Positions 8,761 through 17,868 of a stretch of DNA of 64,000 nt are shown here, piece by piece. Under the pieces are notes generated by a model. It worked only from the letters and a program-made list of their open reading frames with translations. It was not told the DNA's origin and searched no databases. The translations under genes and the position numbers were made by a program. Within the stretch, counting starts at the first letter, position 1. Every line of letters begins with the position of its first letter. The stretch is taken from NCBI RefSeq assembly GCF_022829585.1, contig NZ_JAKSYC010000280.1, positions 1 to 64,000 of the forward strand, given 5' to 3'. This stretch comes from Methylobacterium sp. J-026. GTDB taxonomy: Bacteria; Pseudomonadota; Alphaproteobacteria; Rhizobiales; Beijerinckiaceae.

Positions 8761-10346
8761 TGGACGCCGTGTCGCCCGGATCGACCGCGGTTGCGGAGGC
8801 CTGGGATCGGACCCTGGCGGCCGCCCTGCTTGGGGCCGACCGCACCGGGGCGCACGGGACCGGCGACGACCGCGTGGTGTTCGACCCGAGCGCCGATGCC
8901 GGCGCCACCCTGCTGGCGCGGCTCGCCGCCCACGGGATCCACCACCTCGCCGGGTCAGGCTTTGCGCCGGACGCGCTGGTGCCGGTGACCGTGCGCCCAC
9001 CCGCGGGTGCCGAATGCCCGCCCGCGGCGGCGTCGCGCCTCGCCCTGCTCCTGACCAAGGGGGACCGGGCCCGCGTGGCGGAATGGTGCGATCTCGCGGG
9101 CAAGGCGGGGCTGCGGGCGCCGGCCTGGCTGTTGCCGGCACTGGCGGCCCGCCGCGGCGACCTGCCGGAGGCGGTCGCGCGGGTCGCCGGCGCCGAACTC
9201 GCCTGGCTCGACCGGGCCTGTGCCGGCGCGGGCGAGCCGGAGGCCACGCCAACCGCGCCCGACTGGACCCTGGGCGCTCCCGCGGATCGCCAGGCCGCCT
9301 TCCGCAGCTTGCGCGCAGGCGACGCCGCGGCGGCGCGCGCGGCCCTCGCAGCCGGGTTCACCGCCGAGAAGGCGGGGCTGCGCGCGCGGTTCGTGGCGGC
9401 CCTGGCGGTCGGGCTGTCGGAGGCGGACGGTCCGTTCCTCGAAACCTGCCTGAATGACCGCGCCGCCGAAGTCCGGGCGGAGGCGCAGTACCTGCTTCCC
9501 CGCCTGCCGGGTTCGGCCTTCGCGGCCCGCATGGCGGCCCGGGCGCGGGAAGCCCTCCGGATCGAGGCCAAGCGCCGGCTGCTCGGAACCGCCTACACCC
9601 TGGTCGTCACCCTGCCGGAGGAGGATCCGGCGCTGGCCCGGGACGGAATCGCCCCGCGTGCCCATGCCGGGCAGGGGAGCGGCATCCGGGCCGGGCTGCT
9701 GCGGGAGGTGCTGGCGGCGTCACCGCTCCACGCCTTGGCCGAACACCCGCCGCGGCGCTGGATCGAGCTGGCGCTGCGCACCGACTGGTCGCGCGAGATC
9801 TGCGCCGGTCTGCTGACCGCTGCGCGCCGCGCGGGCGAGCCCGCCTGGAGCGAGGCTCTGGCGACGGTGCTGGGCGAGGCCTGCGCCGGGCGGCTCCCGG
9901 GCGTCGCACCCTCCGAAGCGCTCCGGGCCGACTGGGCGGCGGCGGCGGCCCTGCTGCCGGCGACGGATTGGGAACGGCTGGTGGAGGGACTCATCCGGGC
10001 CGACGCGACGGCGAACGTGCTCGTGCATCTCGGACAGGGACCGTCGCGCTTCTCCGAGCCGTTCACGCGCGTCCTGCTCGGTTGGCTCGCCGCCCTGATT
10101 GGGCGCGGCACGGTACCGGACCCGCCCTGGCAGCTCGGCCGCCTGATTGACGGCTTGGCCGAGCGGGCTTGGCCGAGCCGCGATGCCGCGGCCGCGGCGG
10201 GCGCACTCCGCGACCGGTTCCCGCAGAACGGCGACCGGCATCTAGCCGGCGCCCTCGCCCGCCTCGCCGAGACCCTGGAGCTGCGCGCCGCCATGCGGCG
10301 CGACTTCGCTCCCGATCCGACCGTTCCGGAGACCGCCCCACGATGA
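8760..10346 (+). CDS. DUF5691-like helical-repeat protein of the MoxR-VWA operon
   Basis: The start is the ATG at 8760 that overlaps the SWIM stop codon; the 528-residue product begins MDAVSPGSTAVAEAWDRTLA. The middle region (about residues 180-270) looks like HEAT-type helical repeats (for example DRAAEVRAEAQYLLPRLPGS), which suits a scaffold. No catalytic motif was seen. Length, composition and position match DUF5691 proteins that accompany SWIM, MoxR and VWA genes. Its stop overlaps the MoxR start by four bases (ATGA, 10343-10346). It is cytosolic. Confidence 0.75.
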   Translation: MDAVSPGSTAVAEAWDRTLAAALLGADRTGAHGTGDDRVVFDPSADAGATLLARLAAHGIHHLAGSGFAPDALVPVTVRPPAGAECPPAAASRLALLLTKGDRARVAEWCDLAGKAGLRAPAWLLPALAARRGDLPEAVARVAGAELAWLDRACAGAGEPEATPTAPDWTLGAPADRQAAFRSLRAGDAAAARAALAAGFTAEKAGLRARFVAALAVGLSEADGPFLETCLNDRAAEVRAEAQYLLPRLPGSAFAARMAARAREALRIEAKRRLLGTAYTLVVTLPEEDPALARDGIAPRAHAGQGSGIRAGLLREVLAASPLHALAEHPPRRWIELALRTDWSREICAGLLTAARRAGEPAWSEALATVLGEACAGRLPGVAPSEALRADWAAAAALLPATDWERLVEGLIRADATANVLVHLGQGPSRFSEPFTRVLLGWLAALIGRGTVPDPPWQLGRLIDGLAERAWPSRDAAAAAGALRDRFPQNGDRHLAGALARLAETLELRAAMRRDFAPDPTVPETAPR

Positions 10347-11443
10347 GCCCGACCGACACGTCCGCCACGGCCCGGCTGCGCCTGGCCGCCGAGGAGGCCT
10401 TCGCGGAGGAGATCGCCGCCCTGTGCGCCGCCGACGACCGGCCCCGGCCGCCGAACTGGCGGATGTCGCCGCAGGCGGTCGTCACCTACCTGATGGGTGG
10501 GTCGCTGCCCTCCGGCGCTGCGATCAGCCCGAAATACATCGGTGACCGGCGGCTCATGGAGATCGCCGTGGCGACGCTCGCCACCGACCGGGCGCTGCTG
10601 TTGCTCGGCGTTCCCGGCACCGCCAAGAGCTGGGTCAGCGAGCATCTGGCGGCGGCGATCTGCGGCACCTCGCGGCTCACCGTGCAGGGCACGGCCGGGA
10701 CCAGCGAAGAGGCGATCCGCTACGGCTGGAACTACGCCCTGCTGCTCGCCAAGGGGCCGAGCCGCGACGCCGTGGTTGCCTCGCCGGTGATGCGGGCGAT
10801 GGAGCGGGGCCAGATCGCCCGGGTCGAGGAGCTGACCCGCATCCCCTCGGAGACGCAGGACAGCTTCATCACCATCCTGTCCGAGAAGACCTTGCCGATC
10901 CCCGAACTCAACGACGAGGTGCCGGCCCGGAAGGGCTTCAACCTCATCGCCACCGCCAACAACCGCGACCGGGGCGTGAACGAATTGTCGAGCGCGCTCA
11001 AGCGCCGGTTCAACACCGTGGTGCTGCCGCCGCCCGACACGATCGAGGCCGAGATCGCCATCGTGGAATCGCGGGTGGCTGCCCTCGGGCGCGCCTTCGA
11101 GATCCCGGCCCAGCCCCCGGGGGCCGACGAGATCCGCCGGGTGGTGACGATCTTCCGGGAGCTGCGCGAGGGCGTGACCGCGGACGGGAAGGCCAAGGTC
11201 AAGCAGCCCTCGGGCACGCTCTCCACCGCCGAGGCGATCAGCGTGGTCGGCAACGGCCTCGCGCTCGCCGCCCATTTCGGCGACGGGCGGCTCGCGGTGC
11301 GGGACCTCGTCTCGGGGATCGGCGGCGCCGTGGTGAAGGATCCCGTGCAGGACGCCATCGTCTGGCGGGAATACCTGGAGACCGTGGTCAAGGAGCGGCC
11401 GGACTGGTCCGACTTCTACCGCGCTGCCCGCGAAATCGGCTGA
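10343..11443 (+). CDS. MoxR-family AAA+ ATPase
   Basis: The 366-residue protein has Walker A at 89-96 (GVPGTAKS), a Walker B-like strand at about 158-165 (IARVEELTR, where the usual Asp-Glu pair reads Glu-Glu), sensor 1 at 203-207 (ATANN), and arginine residues in ALKRRFN (219-224). MoxR ATPases act with VWA-domain proteins as chaperone-like machines that activate or remodel metalloenzymes and complexes. The partner VWA protein is encoded two genes downstream. The start is fixed by the ATGA overlap with the preceding gene; the gap to the following gene is 9 bases. The Walker B change (Asp to Glu) is conservative and should be checked for ATPase competence. Confidence 0.92.
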   Translation: MSPTDTSATARLRLAAEEAFAEEIAALCAADDRPRPPNWRMSPQAVVTYLMGGSLPSGAAISPKYIGDRRLMEIAVATLATDRALLLLGVPGTAKSWVSEHLAAAICGTSRLTVQGTAGTSEEAIRYGWNYALLLAKGPSRDAVVASPVMRAMERGQIARVEELTRIPSETQDSFITILSEKTLPIPELNDEVPARKGFNLIATANNRDRGVNELSSALKRRFNTVVLPPPDTIEAEIAIVESRVAALGRAFEIPAQPPGADEIRRVVTIFRELREGVTADGKAKVKQPSGTLSTAEAISVVGNGLALAAHFGDGRLAVRDLVSGIGGAVVKDPVQDAIVWREYLETVVKERPDWSDFYRAAREIG

Positions 11444-11452
11444 AGGCGCGTC

Positions 11453-13750
11453 ATGGCCGAGATCCGGATCTTCGGCATCCGCCACCACGGGCCGGGCTCG
11501 GCCCGGTCGCTGCGGGCGGCGCTCGACGGGTTCACGCCGGATTGCCTGCTGATCGAGGGGCCGCCGGAGGCCGAGCCGCTGCTCCCGCTCGCCGCCGATC
11601 CCGGCATGAGCCCGCCGGTGGCGCTCCTGGTCTACCGGCCGGACCGGCCGCGCTCCTGCGCTTTCTTCCCCTGCGCCGGGTTCTCGCCGGAATGGGTCGC
11701 CCTGCGGCACGGCCTCGCCGCCGGGATCCCGGTCCGGTTCATCGACCTGCCGCAGGCGGTCCGGCTCGCGGACGGGTTCCCGCCCGGGCCGAGGCCTCCG
11801 GAGGCGGCGGCAGCCGATGCCGCAGCGGAGCCCGCGATCGAACGCCCGGACCCCGCCGCCGCGATGCGGCGCGATCCACTGGGCGAGCTTGCGCAGGCGG
11901 CCGGGCACGCCGACGGCGAGCGCTGGTGGGACGCCCTGGTGGAGAGCCGGGGCGGTGAGGCCGGCGACGTGTTCGGGGCCATCGCGGAGGCGATGACGGC
12001 CCTGCGCGAGGCGGAGCCGGAGGGGGCCGAACCCGAGGACGCGGCCCGTGAGGCGCAGATGCGGGCCGGCATCCGGCGCGCCGCCCGGGACGGGTTCGCG
12101 CGGATCGCCGTGGTCTGCGGCGGGTGGCACGTCCCGGCGCTGCTGCGCCACGACGCCCGCGGCCAGGCCGCGGCCGACACCGCGATTCTCAAGGGCCTGC
12201 CGAAGGCGAAGGTCGCGGCCGCCTGGGCGCCGTGGTCCTATCCGCGCCTGGCGGCGTCGAGCGGCTACCGGGCCGGCGTGCTGTCGCCCGAATGGTACGA
12301 CACCCTGTGGAACCACGAGGGCCGGGTCGCGGCCCGCTGGCTCGCCCGGGCGGCCGCCCTGCTGCGCGCAGCCGATCTCGACGCCTCGCCGGCCTCGGTG
12401 ATCGAGGCCACTCGCCTTGCCGAGGCCCTGGCGGGCTTCCGCGGCCGGGCGCAGCCCGCCCTGGAGGATCTCGACGAGGCGGCTCTCGCGACCCTGTGCT
12501 TCGCCGACCCGGCCCCGATGGCCCTGATCCGGCGCAAGCTCGTGATCGGCGAGCGCCTCGGCGCGACCCTGCCGCGCAGCGCCGGCACCCCCGTGGAGGT
12601 CGATTTCGAGGCCCAGTGCCGGCGCCTGCGGCTCAAGCCCGGCGCGGAGGCCGGCGAGATCACCCTCGACCTGCGCAAGGAGACCGACCTCGCCCGCAGC
12701 CGGTTCCTCAACCGGCTGCGCCTGCTCGACATCCCCTGGGGGACGCCCCGCCACGCGCGCGGGCGCGGCACCTTCAGGGAGGCGTGGGCCCTCGCCTGGC
12801 AGCCCGATTGGGTGGTGGAGCTGGTGGCGGCCTCCGCGGATGGCGGCACGGTCGCGGAGGCCGCCGCCGAGCGGGTCCGCGCCAAGGCGCGGGGCGCGAC
12901 CTGGATGGCCGAGCTCGCGGCGCTGATCGGCACGCTGCTCGATGCCGACCTCGCGGCGGCGAGCGGCGACGTGATCCGGGCGCTCGATGCCCGCGCCGCC
13001 GTCTCGGCGGACGTGTTCGACCTGATGGAGGCGTTGCCGCCGCTCGCGGAACTCGCCCGCTACGGTTCGGTCCGGGCCTCCGACACGGCACCGGTCCTGG
13101 CCCTGGTGCGGGGGCTGCTGCCCCGGGCCGCCGCCGGCCTCGTTGCCGCCTGCCAGAGCCTCGACGATGCGGCCGCCGCCGCCGCGAAGACCCGCATCGT
13201 CGCGGTCTCCGGGGCGGTCGCGCTCCAGGAGGATCCGGACCTGACGTCGGTCTCGCGGGACGCCCTGCGGGCGCTCGCCGACCAGGAGCATGTCCACGGC
13301 CGGGTGGTCGGCCGGGCGGTGCGCCTCCTCCACGAGGGTGGCGCCCTGACGGACGCCGAGGCGAGCGACCATCTGCGCCGCGCCCTGTCGCGGGCGACCG
13401 GGGCCCTGGCGGCGGCGGCCTGGATCGAGGGCTTTCTGGAGGACAGCGGCACGACGCTGATCCACGGCCGGGGCCTGCTCGCCCTGATCGATTCCTGGCT
13501 CTGCGGCCTGTCCCAAGAAACCTTCGCGGAACTCCTGCCCCTGGTACGCCGGACCTTCGCGACGCTGGCCCCGGCCGAGCGCCGCGTCATCGGCGAGGCC
13601 CTAGCCCGGCCGGAGGGCGCGGGCGCCGGCGACGGACTCCCGGGGGCGACGTTCGATGCGGCGCGCGCCGAGCGGGTGCTGCCGATCCTGCGCCTGCTCC
13701 TCGGGCCCGAGCCCGCTGCCTGGGAAAAAACATCGGAGGCGACGGCGTGA
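11453..13750 (+). CDS. DUF5682-like protein, possible TraB/ChaN-fold enzyme
   Basis: The 765-residue cytosolic protein opens with IRIFGIRHHGPGSA (His11, His12), then PDCLLIEGPPEA (Glu35), and later VVCGGWHVPALL (His226). These match DUF5682. By eye they also follow the order of the His / PDxxxxE / GxxH motifs of TraB-, ChaN- and EreA-like hydrolases; that relationship is my inference. The C-terminal 400 residues are Ala/Leu-rich and helical. It is the largest protein of the operon and the best candidate for its catalytic or effector subunit. The stop overlaps the following GTG start by four bases (GTGA, 13747-13750). Confidence 0.8.
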   Translation: MAEIRIFGIRHHGPGSARSLRAALDGFTPDCLLIEGPPEAEPLLPLAADPGMSPPVALLVYRPDRPRSCAFFPCAGFSPEWVALRHGLAAGIPVRFIDLPQAVRLADGFPPGPRPPEAAAADAAAEPAIERPDPAAAMRRDPLGELAQAAGHADGERWWDALVESRGGEAGDVFGAIAEAMTALREAEPEGAEPEDAAREAQMRAGIRRAARDGFARIAVVCGGWHVPALLRHDARGQAAADTAILKGLPKAKVAAAWAPWSYPRLAASSGYRAGVLSPEWYDTLWNHEGRVAARWLARAAALLRAADLDASPASVIEATRLAEALAGFRGRAQPALEDLDEAALATLCFADPAPMALIRRKLVIGERLGATLPRSAGTPVEVDFEAQCRRLRLKPGAEAGEITLDLRKETDLARSRFLNRLRLLDIPWGTPRHARGRGTFREAWALAWQPDWVVELVAASADGGTVAEAAAERVRAKARGATWMAELAALIGTLLDADLAAASGDVIRALDARAAVSADVFDLMEALPPLAELARYGSVRASDTAPVLALVRGLLPRAAAGLVAACQSLDDAAAAAAKTRIVAVSGAVALQEDPDLTSVSRDALRALADQEHVHGRVVGRAVRLLHEGGALTDAEASDHLRRALSRATGALAAAAWIEGFLEDSGTTLIHGRGLLALIDSWLCGLSQETFAELLPLVRRTFATLAPAERRVIGEALARPEGAGAGDGLPGATFDAARAERVLPILRLLLGPEPAAWEKTSEATA

Positions 13751-14910
13751 GCGAGACCGAGCGCCTGCGCCGCTGGCGCCTCGTCCTGGGCGGCGGCCCG
13801 GCCGACGGCACCGGCTGCTCCCTGTCGGAGCGCGACCTGCGGATCGATCAGGCGCTCGGCGCCCTCTACGATTCCGACCGCAAGGGCGGGCTCGGCGCCT
13901 CCGCGCCCTCCGTGCCGCGCTGGCTTGGCGATATCCGCGACTACTTCCCGGCCTCCGTGGTGCAGGTGATGCAGCGCGATGCGTTCGAGCGGCTCGACCT
14001 CAAGCGCATGCTCACCGAGCCCGAGATGCTGGAGGCCGTGGTGCCCGACGTGGCGCTGGTCTCGACGCTCATCGCCATGCGCAGCCTGCTCGGCGGCCGG
14101 ACCAAGGAGACCGCCCGGCTGGTGGTGCGCCGGGTGGTCGAGCAGCTGATGCGCAAGCTCGAAGAGCCGGTGCGGCAGGCGGTGAACGGCGCGATCGACC
14201 GCTCCCGGGTGAACCGGCGGCCACGCCATGCCGAGATCGACTGGAACCGTACCATCCGGGCGAATCTGCGCCACTACCAGGGGGACTATGGCACGATCAT
14301 CCCGGAGACCCGGCTCGGCCACGGGCGCCGGAGCCGGGGCGCGCTGAAGGACGTGGTTTTGTGCATCGACCAGTCGGGCTCCATGGCCGCCTCCGTGGTC
14401 TATGCCAGCATCTTCGGCGCCGTGATGGCGTCGCTGCCGGCGGTCTCGACTCGGCTCGTGGTGTTCGACACCGAAGTGGTCGATCTCTCTGACACCCTCG
14501 ATGATCCGGTGGAGGTGCTGTTCTCGGTGCAGCTCGGCGGCGGCACCGACATCAACCGGGCGGTGGGCTACTGCGCCTCGCGCATCACCCGGCCCGAGGA
14601 CACGATTCTCGTGCTCATCTCCGACCTCTACGAGGGGGGCGTCATGGAGGGGCTGCTCGGCCACGCGCAGCGCCTCGTCGCCGCCGGGGTGCAGTTCGTG
14701 GCGCTGCTCGCCCTGTCGGATTTCGGCGCCCCGGCCTACGACCGTGCGCTCGCAGCTCGGCTGGCGGCCTTGGGCGTGCCGGCCTTCGCCTGCACGCCCG
14801 ACCTGTTCCCCGACATGATGGCGGCGGCGATCCGCAAGGCCGACCTTGAAGCCTGGGCGGCCGCGGCCGGCATCGCGGCGGTGCGGGCGGATCCGGGGCC
14901 GGACGCCTGA
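13747..14910 (+). CDS. VWA-domain (CoxE-like) protein with intact MIDAS
   Basis: From the GTG at 13747 the product is 387 residues. Residues 1-195 are helical and basic. A von Willebrand A domain fills about 200-370, with the metal site Asp208-X-Ser210-X-Ser212 (DQSGSM), Thr267 (GGGTDINRA) and Asp293 (LISDLYEGG). VWA proteins of this type pair with MoxR ATPases, bind a divalent metal at the MIDAS and recruit clients. It is the last gene of the coupled five-gene operon. It is cytosolic, with no membrane anchor. Confidence 0.9.
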   Translation: MSETERLRRWRLVLGGGPADGTGCSLSERDLRIDQALGALYDSDRKGGLGASAPSVPRWLGDIRDYFPASVVQVMQRDAFERLDLKRMLTEPEMLEAVVPDVALVSTLIAMRSLLGGRTKETARLVVRRVVEQLMRKLEEPVRQAVNGAIDRSRVNRRPRHAEIDWNRTIRANLRHYQGDYGTIIPETRLGHGRRSRGALKDVVLCIDQSGSMAASVVYASIFGAVMASLPAVSTRLVVFDTEVVDLSDTLDDPVEVLFSVQLGGGTDINRAVGYCASRITRPEDTILVLISDLYEGGVMEGLLGHAQRLVAAGVQFVALLALSDFGAPAYDRALAARLAALGVPAFACTPDLFPDMMAAAIRKADLEAWAAAAGIAAVRADPGPDA

Positions 14911-15164
14911 CCCCTCAGGGGGCACCGATCGGGTGCGACCTGTTCGGCCGCGCTCCAACCCGTTCGCGCGTACGCATTGACGGGCCGCGTGCCATCCCTG
15001 CGTCAAGCCCCGGCGTCTCGCCGATCTCGGCACGGGCCGACCAACGATTTTCAGAAGACTGGATGCAGAGAATCCATTCTCGTTCGCTGATCGGATCAAG
15101 GTTCTGCGCGTCTTTCGCCTCGGCGCAGACCTGTGCGGAGAAGTACCGGAGCGAGGGCATCCCG

Positions 15165-15542
15165 ATGCTTCAGCCGCTCACGTATCAATCCTGGGCCATC
15201 ACCTCCGGCGTGAACCCAAAGGTCGCATTCAACCGGACGACCCAGGCCGTCCTCGCGGAGGGCGTCGTGGAGATCCGCACGGCCCTGATCGCCAGCCAGA
15301 CGCACTGGCTGGCCACAAGCGACGCGCGGTTCGGCGGTTCGGCGAAGGGCGACATCGCGCTCGACCGGGAAACCCGGACCAGGCGCCTGCGCAAGGTTAT
15401 CGGTGAGCACTACGCCAAGGGAGAACGTGGTCCCACCGCAATTGCGGGTTCAGAGAACACTTCTGTTAAGGCGCTGTCAAAGCTTGCAAAAGATGCACCG
15501 GTGGCGCTCCCAAGGGGAATCGAACCCCTGTTTTCGCCGTGA
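15165..15542 (+). CDS. doubtful hypothetical ORF running into the tRNA-Glu gene
   Basis: An ORF from the ATG at 15165 (GAGCGAGGG about 6 bases upstream) gives 125 residues, beginning MLQPLTYQSW. No family is recognised. Its last 14 codons overlap the oppositely oriented tRNA-Glu gene, which argues that at least the 3' end is not under protein selection. A truncated relic or a spurious ORF are both possible. Confidence 0.25.
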   Translation: MLQPLTYQSWAITSGVNPKVAFNRTTQAVLAEGVVEIRTALIASQTHWLATSDARFGGSAKGDIALDRETRTRRLRKVIGEHYAKGERGPTAIAGSENTSVKALSKLAKDAPVALPRGIEPLFSP

Positions 15543-15577
15543 GAGGGCGACGTCCTAGACCGCTAGACGATGGGAGC
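15502..15577 (-). tRNA. tRNA-Glu (anticodon CTC)
   Basis: On the minus strand the 76-base sequence begins GCTCCCATCG and ends GGGAGCGCCA, with the CCA encoded. The acceptor stem is GCTCCC/GGGAGC. The anticodon stem TCGCC/GGCGA encloses the loop CTCTCAC, whose bases 3-5 are CTC. The T arm carries GGTTCGATTCC. The CTC anticodon reads GAG, the dominant Glu codon in GC-rich genomes. Confidence 0.97.
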
Positions 15578-15680
15578 TTTCCGGCGGTGCGGGGGTGCTA
15601 TAGCCACGTGCCGCCGGGGGGGCAAGGGCCTTCCTCGGGAAATCCGCCGCGACCGGGCGGATCGAGCGCGGACAGGGATC

Positions 15681-16685
15681 GTGGTGGACAGGGATATCGA
15701 GGACCGCGCCGGGATCGTCGCGGAGGGCGGCCAGCGGCTCGACCGCGCCCTGGTGGCGCTGTTTCCGGACCTGTCCCGAGCCCGGTTGCAGGATCTCATT
15801 CGGGACGGCCACGTGACCAGGGATGGCGCGCTGGTGCGCGATCCCGCCCAGAAGGTCGCGGCCGGTGCCCGCATCGCCCTGACGCTGCCCCCGCCGGCGC
15901 CGGCCGTACCGGCCGCGGAGGCCGCGGATCTGCCGATCGTCTACGAGGATGGCGACCTGATCGTCATCGACAAGCCGGCCGGCCTGGTGGTTCACCCCGC
16001 CCCCGGGCACGAGAGCGGGACCCTGGTCAACGCGCTGATCGCCCATTGCGGGGCGAGCCTGTCGGGGATCGGCGGGGTGCGCCGCCCCGGCATCGTCCAC
16101 CGCCTCGACAAGGATACGAGCGGGCTCATCGTCGTCGCCAAGAACGACGCCGCCCATCAGGGGCTCACCGCGCAGTTCGCCGATCACGGCCGCACCGGGC
16201 CGCTGGAACGCGCCTACGCGGCCGTAGTCTGGGGCCTGCCCCAGCCGCGCGCCGGCACGATCCGCGCGAATCTCGCCCGCTCCCGCTACCACCGTGAGAA
16301 GATCGCCGTGGTCTCCGATGAGTCCGGCCGGCACGCGGTCACGCACTACGCCGTCACCGAGGTCTACCCGGAGGCCGCCCTGGTACGCTGCCAGCTGGAG
16401 ACGGGGCGGACGCACCAGATCCGCGTGCATCTTGCCCATCGCGGCCATCCCCTGCTCGGGGATCCGGTCTATGGCGGCGCGTTCAGGACCAAGGCTGCAC
16501 GCCTGGCACCGGATGCCCGGGCCGCCCTGGAGGCTCTGGGGCGACAGGCGCTGCACGCGGCGCTGCTCGGGTTCAGCCATCCGCGCACCGGCGAGACGCT
16601 GCGGTTCGAGAGCCCGCTCCACGCCGATCTCGCCGCGCTCGTGACGCATCTGCGGGCCGGCGTGAGGGATGGCACGGTGCTGTAA
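15681..16685 (+). CDS. rluD: 23S rRNA pseudouridine synthase, RluD family
   Basis: The likely start is GTG at 15681 (or the adjacent GTG at 15684) after ACAGGGATC, giving 334 residues; the ORF extends further upstream but would run into the tRNA gene. An S4 RNA-binding domain (about 18-68, QRLDRALVALFPDLSRA) precedes the pseudouridine synthase domain. The signature HRLDKDTSGL holds catalytic Asp143, and GRTHQIRVH is also present. RluD modifies helix 69 of 23S rRNA (positions 1911, 1915 and 1917 in E. coli). It lies just upstream of rpoH, a common alphaproteobacterial order. Confidence 0.9.
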   Translation: MVDRDIEDRAGIVAEGGQRLDRALVALFPDLSRARLQDLIRDGHVTRDGALVRDPAQKVAAGARIALTLPPPAPAVPAAEAADLPIVYEDGDLIVIDKPAGLVVHPAPGHESGTLVNALIAHCGASLSGIGGVRRPGIVHRLDKDTSGLIVVAKNDAAHQGLTAQFADHGRTGPLERAYAAVVWGLPQPRAGTIRANLARSRYHREKIAVVSDESGRHAVTHYAVTEVYPEAALVRCQLETGRTHQIRVHLAHRGHPLLGDPVYGGAFRTKAARLAPDARAALEALGRQALHAALLGFSHPRTGETLRFESPLHADLAALVTHLRAGVRDGTVL

Positions 16686-16922
16686 CCGCTCCCCTGCGGC
16701 GTGCGAAAGATCACCCCGTACCGCGTCACATCGTGCCATGGTACGACCAAATCGGCCGATGGCGCGTTGGTGGCGACGTAGGTGTCCTCAATTGCGACCG
16801 GCTCGCCGGCGGCCCATGCGAACATGGGTTGCCGACAGGGTCGGCTCAAGAGCGGCCCGAGTGGACGGCACTGTTGTCCGTCGCGTCCGCCCGACAGGGG
16901 GACATAGGTTCAGGAGATTGCC

Positions 16923-17816
16923 ATGGCCGGTACGCTGCCCGTGCTCGCCAACGAAGGTGGCCTGTCGCGCTACCTCGACGAGATCCGCAAGTTCCCGATG
17001 TTGGAGCCGACGGAGGAGTTCACGCTCGCCAAGGCGTGGCGGGATGCGGGTGACCGCGAGGCCGCGCATCGCCTCGTGACGTCGCACCTGCGCCTCGTGG
17101 CCAAGATCGCCATGGGCTACCGCGGCTACGGTCTGCCGATCGGCGAGGTGGTGTCCGAGGGCAATGTCGGCCTGATGCAGGCGGTCAAGCGCTTCGATCC
17201 GGACAAGGGTTTCCGGCTGGCGACCTACGCCATGTGGTGGATCAAGGCCGCGATTCAGGAATACATCCTGCGCTCGTGGTCGCTGGTGAAGATGGGTACC
17301 ACCGCCAACCAGAAGAAGCTGTTCTTCAACCTGCGCAAGGCCAAGGGCCGGATCTCGGCGCTGGATGAAGGCGACCTCAAGCCCGACCAGGTCGCACACA
17401 TCGCCACCCGCCTCGGCGTGCCCGAGCAGGACGTGATCGACATGAACCGGCGTCTGTCCGGCGACACGTCGCTCAACGCGCCCCTGCGCGAGGAGGGCGA
17501 GGGCGAGTGGCAGGACTGGTTGGTCGACAACGCCCCGAGCCAAGAGACCGTGCTCGCCCGCGAGCAGGAGGGACAGAACCGTCTCTCGGCCCTGCGCGAC
17601 GCCCTCGGCGTGCTCAACCCGCGCGAGCGCCGCATCTTCGAGGCCCGGCGGCTCGCCGAGGATCCGATCACCCTGGAGGATCTCTCCGGCGAGTTCGGGG
17701 TCTCCCGTGAGCGGGTCCGGCAGATCGAGGTCCGCGCCTTCGAGAAGGTGCAGGAGGCGGTCAAGCGCAACATCGCCAACCGGGAATTGCCCCGGGCGGG
17801 TATCGAAGCCCACTGA
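16923..17816 (+). CDS. rpoH: heat-shock sigma factor RpoH (sigma-32)
   Basis: The 297-residue protein is a standard-length sigma-32. Region 2 holds RFDPDKGFRLATYAMWWIKA (89-108). The diagnostic RpoH box QKKLFFNLR is at 130-138. Region 4 ends with the helix-turn-helix FGVSRERVRQIEVRAFEK. It directs RNA polymerase to heat-shock promoters and is normally controlled by DnaK and FtsH. A clear site CAGGAG precedes the ATG. A strong hairpin follows the stop codon. Other rpoH paralogues are common in this order, so which copy this is cannot be said. Confidence 0.96.
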   Translation: MAGTLPVLANEGGLSRYLDEIRKFPMLEPTEEFTLAKAWRDAGDREAAHRLVTSHLRLVAKIAMGYRGYGLPIGEVVSEGNVGLMQAVKRFDPDKGFRLATYAMWWIKAAIQEYILRSWSLVKMGTTANQKKLFFNLRKAKGRISALDEGDLKPDQVAHIATRLGVPEQDVIDMNRRLSGDTSLNAPLREEGEGEWQDWLVDNAPSQETVLAREQEGQNRLSALRDALGVLNPRERRIFEARRLAEDPITLEDLSGEFGVSRERVRQIEVRAFEKVQEAVKRNIANRELPRAGIEAH

Positions 17817-17817
17817 T

Positions 17818-17859
17818 CCCCGGGGTGGGCGCGCCCGTCGCGCCTCCCCACCGCCGGGG
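17818..17859. terminator. GC-rich hairpin between convergent rpoH and a membrane protein gene
   Basis: Nested arms CCCCGG/CCGGGG, GGTGGG/CCCACC and CGCG/CGCG form a long stem with small bulges, directly after the rpoH stop and before the converging gene that ends at 17869. No U-tract is visible on either strand. It is probably a bidirectional terminator. Confidence 0.55.
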
Positions 17860-17868
17860 CCGCGGCGC

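Noticed and set aside
9593..13516. 1307-codon minus-strand open frame opposite the MoxR operon
   Set aside because: It is antisense to four well-supported genes. Its Arg/Gly/Pro/Ala/His-rich content is typical of a GC-rich shadow frame.
13060..15099. 679-codon minus-strand frame opposite the VWA gene
   Set aside because: Shadow of a gene with an intact MIDAS; no recognisable product.
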